Part shown: in pieces, positions 59,515 to 61,436 of the stretch
How the letters are laid out: each line of letters begins with the position of its first letter
Position numbering within the stretch: the first letter of the stretch is position 1
Origin: Bacteroidaceae bacterium
GTDB taxonomy: Bacteria > Bacteroidota > Bacteroidia > Bacteroidales > Bacteroidaceae
DNA length: 61,436 nt
Direction of reading: 5' to 3'
Assembly: GCA_017965425.1 (NCBI GenBank)
Contig: JAGCPY010000028.1
Location: 1 to 61,436 of the forward strand
The notes under the pieces: model-generated
Told to the model about the DNA's origin: nothing
Databases searched by the model: none
What the model saw: only the letters and a program-made list of their open reading frames with translations
Made by a program: the position numbers and the translations under genes

Positions 59515-60180
59515 ATGAAAACAAAAGAAGTAGCAGCCAAGAGAGTCTTCAACCTGATTATCGTCGATGAGAGCGGTTCGATGTCGATTATCCGCAAACA
59601 GGCCTTTACGGGCATGAACGAAACGCTGCAGACCGTCCGACAGATGCAGAAGAAGTACCCCGACCAGGAGCAGAGGGTCACACTTGTCACCTTTGACAGT
59701 GACCACACCACTTGGCATTACAATGACATCCCTGCACAGCAAACGACAAATCTCAGCTGGGAGGCTTACAGTCCCTGCGGCGCTACGCCACTCTACGATG
59801 CGATGGGCACGGCCATCTCGAAGGTCAATGCCCAGGTGGCAAAAGGTGACAACGTCCTCGTGACCGTCATCACGGACGGCGAAGAGAACAGCTCTCAGGA
59901 GTGGACGCTGACCATGATCCGCACGATGATTGAGAAGCTGAAGAAGCAGCACTGGACGTTCACCCTCATCGGCACCGATAACCTCGACGTCGAGGCCATG
60001 GCACGTTCCTTCGCCATCGACGAGCATCTGGAGTTCCACCAGGATGTCGAGGGAACCCGAAAGATGTTCGAGCGTGAACGCCGCAGCCGTGAGCGTTACT
60101 GCTGTTGCCTGGCCGAGGAAAGAGACATGCCCGTAGGCTCGTTCTTTGAGGACGGCGACGACGTCCCGGATAAGGCGTGA
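59515..60180 (+). CDS. VWA domain protein
   Basis: The 221-residue product is essentially a single von Willebrand A domain with a complete MIDAS: VDESGSMS (D18-x-S-x-S22), the Thr in SPCGATPLYDAMG (about 85-97), and the Asp in VITDGEEN. There is no signal peptide, so it is cytoplasmic and resembles TerY-like stress proteins. A Cys-rich spot (YCCCLAEER) precedes an acidic tail (EDGDDVPDKA). An ATG at 59,473 would add 14 residues; the ATG at 59,515 follows an A-rich leader (AAACAAACAACAATT) like those of other genes here. It is divergent from the sigma-macro gene. Confidence 0.87.
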   Translation: MKTKEVAAKRVFNLIIVDESGSMSIIRKQAFTGMNETLQTVRQMQKKYPDQEQRVTLVTFDSDHTTWHYNDIPAQQTTNLSWEAYSPCGATPLYDAMGTAISKVNAQVAKGDNVLVTVITDGEENSSQEWTLTMIRTMIEKLKKQHWTFTLIGTDNLDVEAMARSFAIDEHLEFHQDVEGTRKMFERERRSRERYCCCLAEERDMPVGSFFEDGDDVPDKA

Positions 60181-60215
60181 GCAGAAACAAGAAGAGGATT
60201 ATCGGTCATTTATAC

Positions 60216-60240
60216 CAAAAGGTGAGGAATTGAGGGTATC
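60216..60240. repeat. Decayed right arm of the composite hairpin element
   Basis: AAAAGGTGAGGAATTGAGGG resembles the right outer arm AAAAGGTGAGGGATTGAGGG (19 of 20). No left arm is found upstream. Confidence 0.6.
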
Positions 60241-60340
60241 GACTTCAAGAAAAACATCATTTTTCGAATGACGCTAATTACGGCCATTCATATCAAATAT
60301 ATCGATTCCTTTCTTTCCCGTTTTTCGCCTGAAAATACCA

Positions 60341-60380
60341 TTTGAACCCATTTGAACCCATTTGAACCCATTTGAACCAA
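60341..60380. repeat. Four tandem 10-bp units
   Basis: TTTGAACCCA occurs three times exactly and once as TTTGAACCAA, without gaps, about 80 bp upstream of the BspA-like gene's -7 box. Confidence 0.9.
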
Positions 60381-60462
60381 TGCAGTTTGAGACGAATTGG
60401 TTATTTTTGCCGCCGAAATATAAAAAATCGGCTCACATGAACAGAGTTTCAGGTTTAATGTT

Positions 60463-60470
60463 TACCTTTG
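60463..60470 (+). promoter_or_regulatory. -7 box of the BspA-like gene
   Basis: TACCTTTG with a leader of about 180 nt to the ATG at 60,655, much longer than other leaders here. Confidence 0.6.
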
Positions 60471-60654
60471 CAGCCGTAGGGCCATCCCCAGCCCTGCCGT
60501 GTGGCATGTCCGTGCCGCGTGCATTGAGGAAAGCATTTAAGCTCCTGGCCGCCAGAGAATTTGCAAAATCCAAAGGTAAAAGGGCAAGAAGACTCACACT
60601 CTGTGTGTCATATTAAAGAAGAATCTATGTTTAACCATTAATAAACAAAAGCGA

Positions 60655-61059
60655 ATGAAAACAAATTACTTCAAACAAGCACTGGCAACACTCGCGCTGT
60701 TGCTCCTTGCTACCGCAGCCCATGCGTACGATGTGGAGATTAACGGCATCTATTACAACCTAGTGCCAAAAGCCAAACAGGCTACAGTGACCTACACTGG
60801 AGAGGATCCATGGAACCGTAGCTCATACAGTGGTGCAATCCAGATTCCCGCCACAGTGGATAAAGACGGTGTTACCTACACCGTCACCGCTATCGGAGAT
60901 AATGCTTTTTACGGTGCCATCATTACGTCCATTGACATTCCTAACACTGTTACCAGCATCGGTGATTATGCTTTCAATGGCTGTAGTAGTCTGGCCTCCG
61001 TCACCATTCCCAACAGCGTGGCATCCATTGGTTCCGACGCTTTCGTGCATTGTATTTAG
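60655..61059 (+). pseudogene. Truncated BspA-like leucine-rich repeat protein
   Basis: The 134-residue product has a signal peptide (cut near AHA-YDV), the usual N-terminal segment of BspA-type proteins (VEINGIYYNLVPKAKQATVT) and a start of LRR_5 repeats (VTAIGDNAFYG, VTSIGDYAFNGCSSLASVTI, VASIGSDAF). It stops after about three repeats, in VHCI, whereas complete members have many more and a C-terminal tail. The stop falls within a repeat and the next bases do not continue the pattern, so it is probably a truncated gene, though a short secreted protein cannot be ruled out. Confidence 0.7.
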
Positions 61060-61436
61060 AGACCTCTAAACAACCATAAACAACGAAAAACACATAGAGA
61101 TAAAACGCTGTATATCAACTACTTTTAGATTTTAACACTTCGGACTTGCTTTTTGGTGGTTCTCAAAAATCCGCTTACCTTTGCAACGCATTTCTACCGC
61201 GGAGAATTATGAGGGCTTTTATTTTGCCATCTCGTGGACAAGGTTGACAAAAGTTGACAAGAGTGTACAACGGTTGACTGATGAACGAGAGGGAAAAGAG
61301 CAAGGAAGTGACCTCATTTGAAGAACGTGACATCGTGGAATGAGTTGACAAGGATTGTCAATGATTGACGACAGTTCACTCCGTGGCGGTTTGCATGAGA
61401 TTGATTGTAAAACCACATAAAAAGGAGTCAAATGAG
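61060..61436. other. 377-bp gene-free right end
   Basis: A -7 box TACCTTTG lies near 61,178-61,185. The leader after it contains two clusters of GTTGACAA-like words in 10-bp phase (61,243-61,280 and 61,345-61,382). AAAGGAGTCAA followed by ATG at 61,432 may be the start of a gene that continues past the window. No other gene is seen. Confidence 0.5.

Larger units (their letters stand above)
60181..60654. other. 474-bp gene-free stretch
   Basis: It holds a decayed fragment of the composite element (60,216-60,240), four 10-bp TTTGAACCCA units (60,341-60,380), a -7 box TACCTTTG (60,463-60,470) and a leader of about 170 nt before the BspA-like gene. An open frame of 84 codons (60,362-60,616) crosses the promoter and is probably not a gene. 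No known riboswitch was recognised in the leader. Confidence 0.55.

Noticed and set aside
59388-59711. N-terminal extension of the sigma-macro protein by 108 codons
   Set aside because: The extension runs through the divergent promoter and into the VWA gene's coding strand, and has no sigma-like pattern.
60471-60654. Riboswitch in the long leader of the BspA-like gene
   Set aside because: No known aptamer signature could be recognised, and no metabolic gene follows.

Overview
ORGANISM. The window looks like the chromosome of a Bacteroidota species, most likely a Prevotella-type (Prevotellaceae) gut or oral anaerobe. The grounds are promoters with the TAnnTTTG -7 box (usually TACCTTTG or TATCTTTG) and A-rich leaders instead of strong Shine-Dalgarno sites, a frdCAB fumarate reductase operon of the Bacteroides type, Bacteroidota-restricted families (DUF4294, DUF4369, DUF4105, PCMD, calycin-like, S46 peptidase), a BspA-like leucine-rich repeat protein, and secreted proteins with a GRK/KG-Y-I-NGKK C-terminal tail. 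No insertion sequence, prophage, CRISPR array or rRNA operon was seen. LAYOUT. 1-3 kb: tRNA-Gln, queH, then a secreted protein followed by a 59-residue protein. 3-10 kb: lipoprotein/DUF4369/DUF4294 run, a SpoU-type methyltransferase, nadA, cysK and a GH43 enzyme. 11-15 kb: frdCAB. 15-22 kb: Tat-exported phosphatase, then mnmG-apt-uvrC-dtd-deoC, with a parS-like site directly after mnmG. 23-34 kb: a long co-directional run of porin, imelysin lipoprotein, di-heme DUF1111 lipoprotein, second porin, mono-heme lipoprotein, RidA-like protein, CcsBA haem-ligation protein and an M16 peptidase. It reads as a surface iron/c-type cytochrome locus carrying its own cytochrome maturation factor. 34-40 kb: M20 deacylase, acyl-CoA ligase, prfB, a small membrane protein, CYTH protein and DUF4105 protein. 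40-46 kb: secreted Big2/PCMD/calycin-like protein, a second small MKK-Y-P protein, calycin-like and PCMD proteins and a beta-barrel. 46-58 kb: cyclophilin, alkaline phosphatase, S46 dipeptidyl peptidase, Nudix, an rRNA methyltransferase with an RGG-like tail, cysE, U32 protein, an ECF-sigma/membrane-protein operon and a sugar-phosphate isomerase-like protein. 58-61 kb: a sigma-like/macro-like fusion divergent from a VWA protein, then a truncated BspA-like gene. WHAT STANDS OUT. (1) Six intergenic arrays of degenerate 22-bp units built on a dyad; three contain perfect 16-bp palindromes that differ from each other by paired, symmetry-preserving changes. Four arrays lie beside large composite hairpin elements made of 10-11 bp TCCCTCACC units. 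(2) A divergon of a sigma-region/macro-like fusion and a VWA protein, whose shared promoter region carries two related TTTCGCG-containing sites. (3) Two loci where a secreted protein with the same C-terminal module is followed by a small MKK-x-Y-x-x-P protein and a hairpin. (4) A palindromic element inserted in frame in the M16 peptidase gene, with relatives in the frd operon and a porin gene. All functional statements come from reading the sequence; no database search was run.
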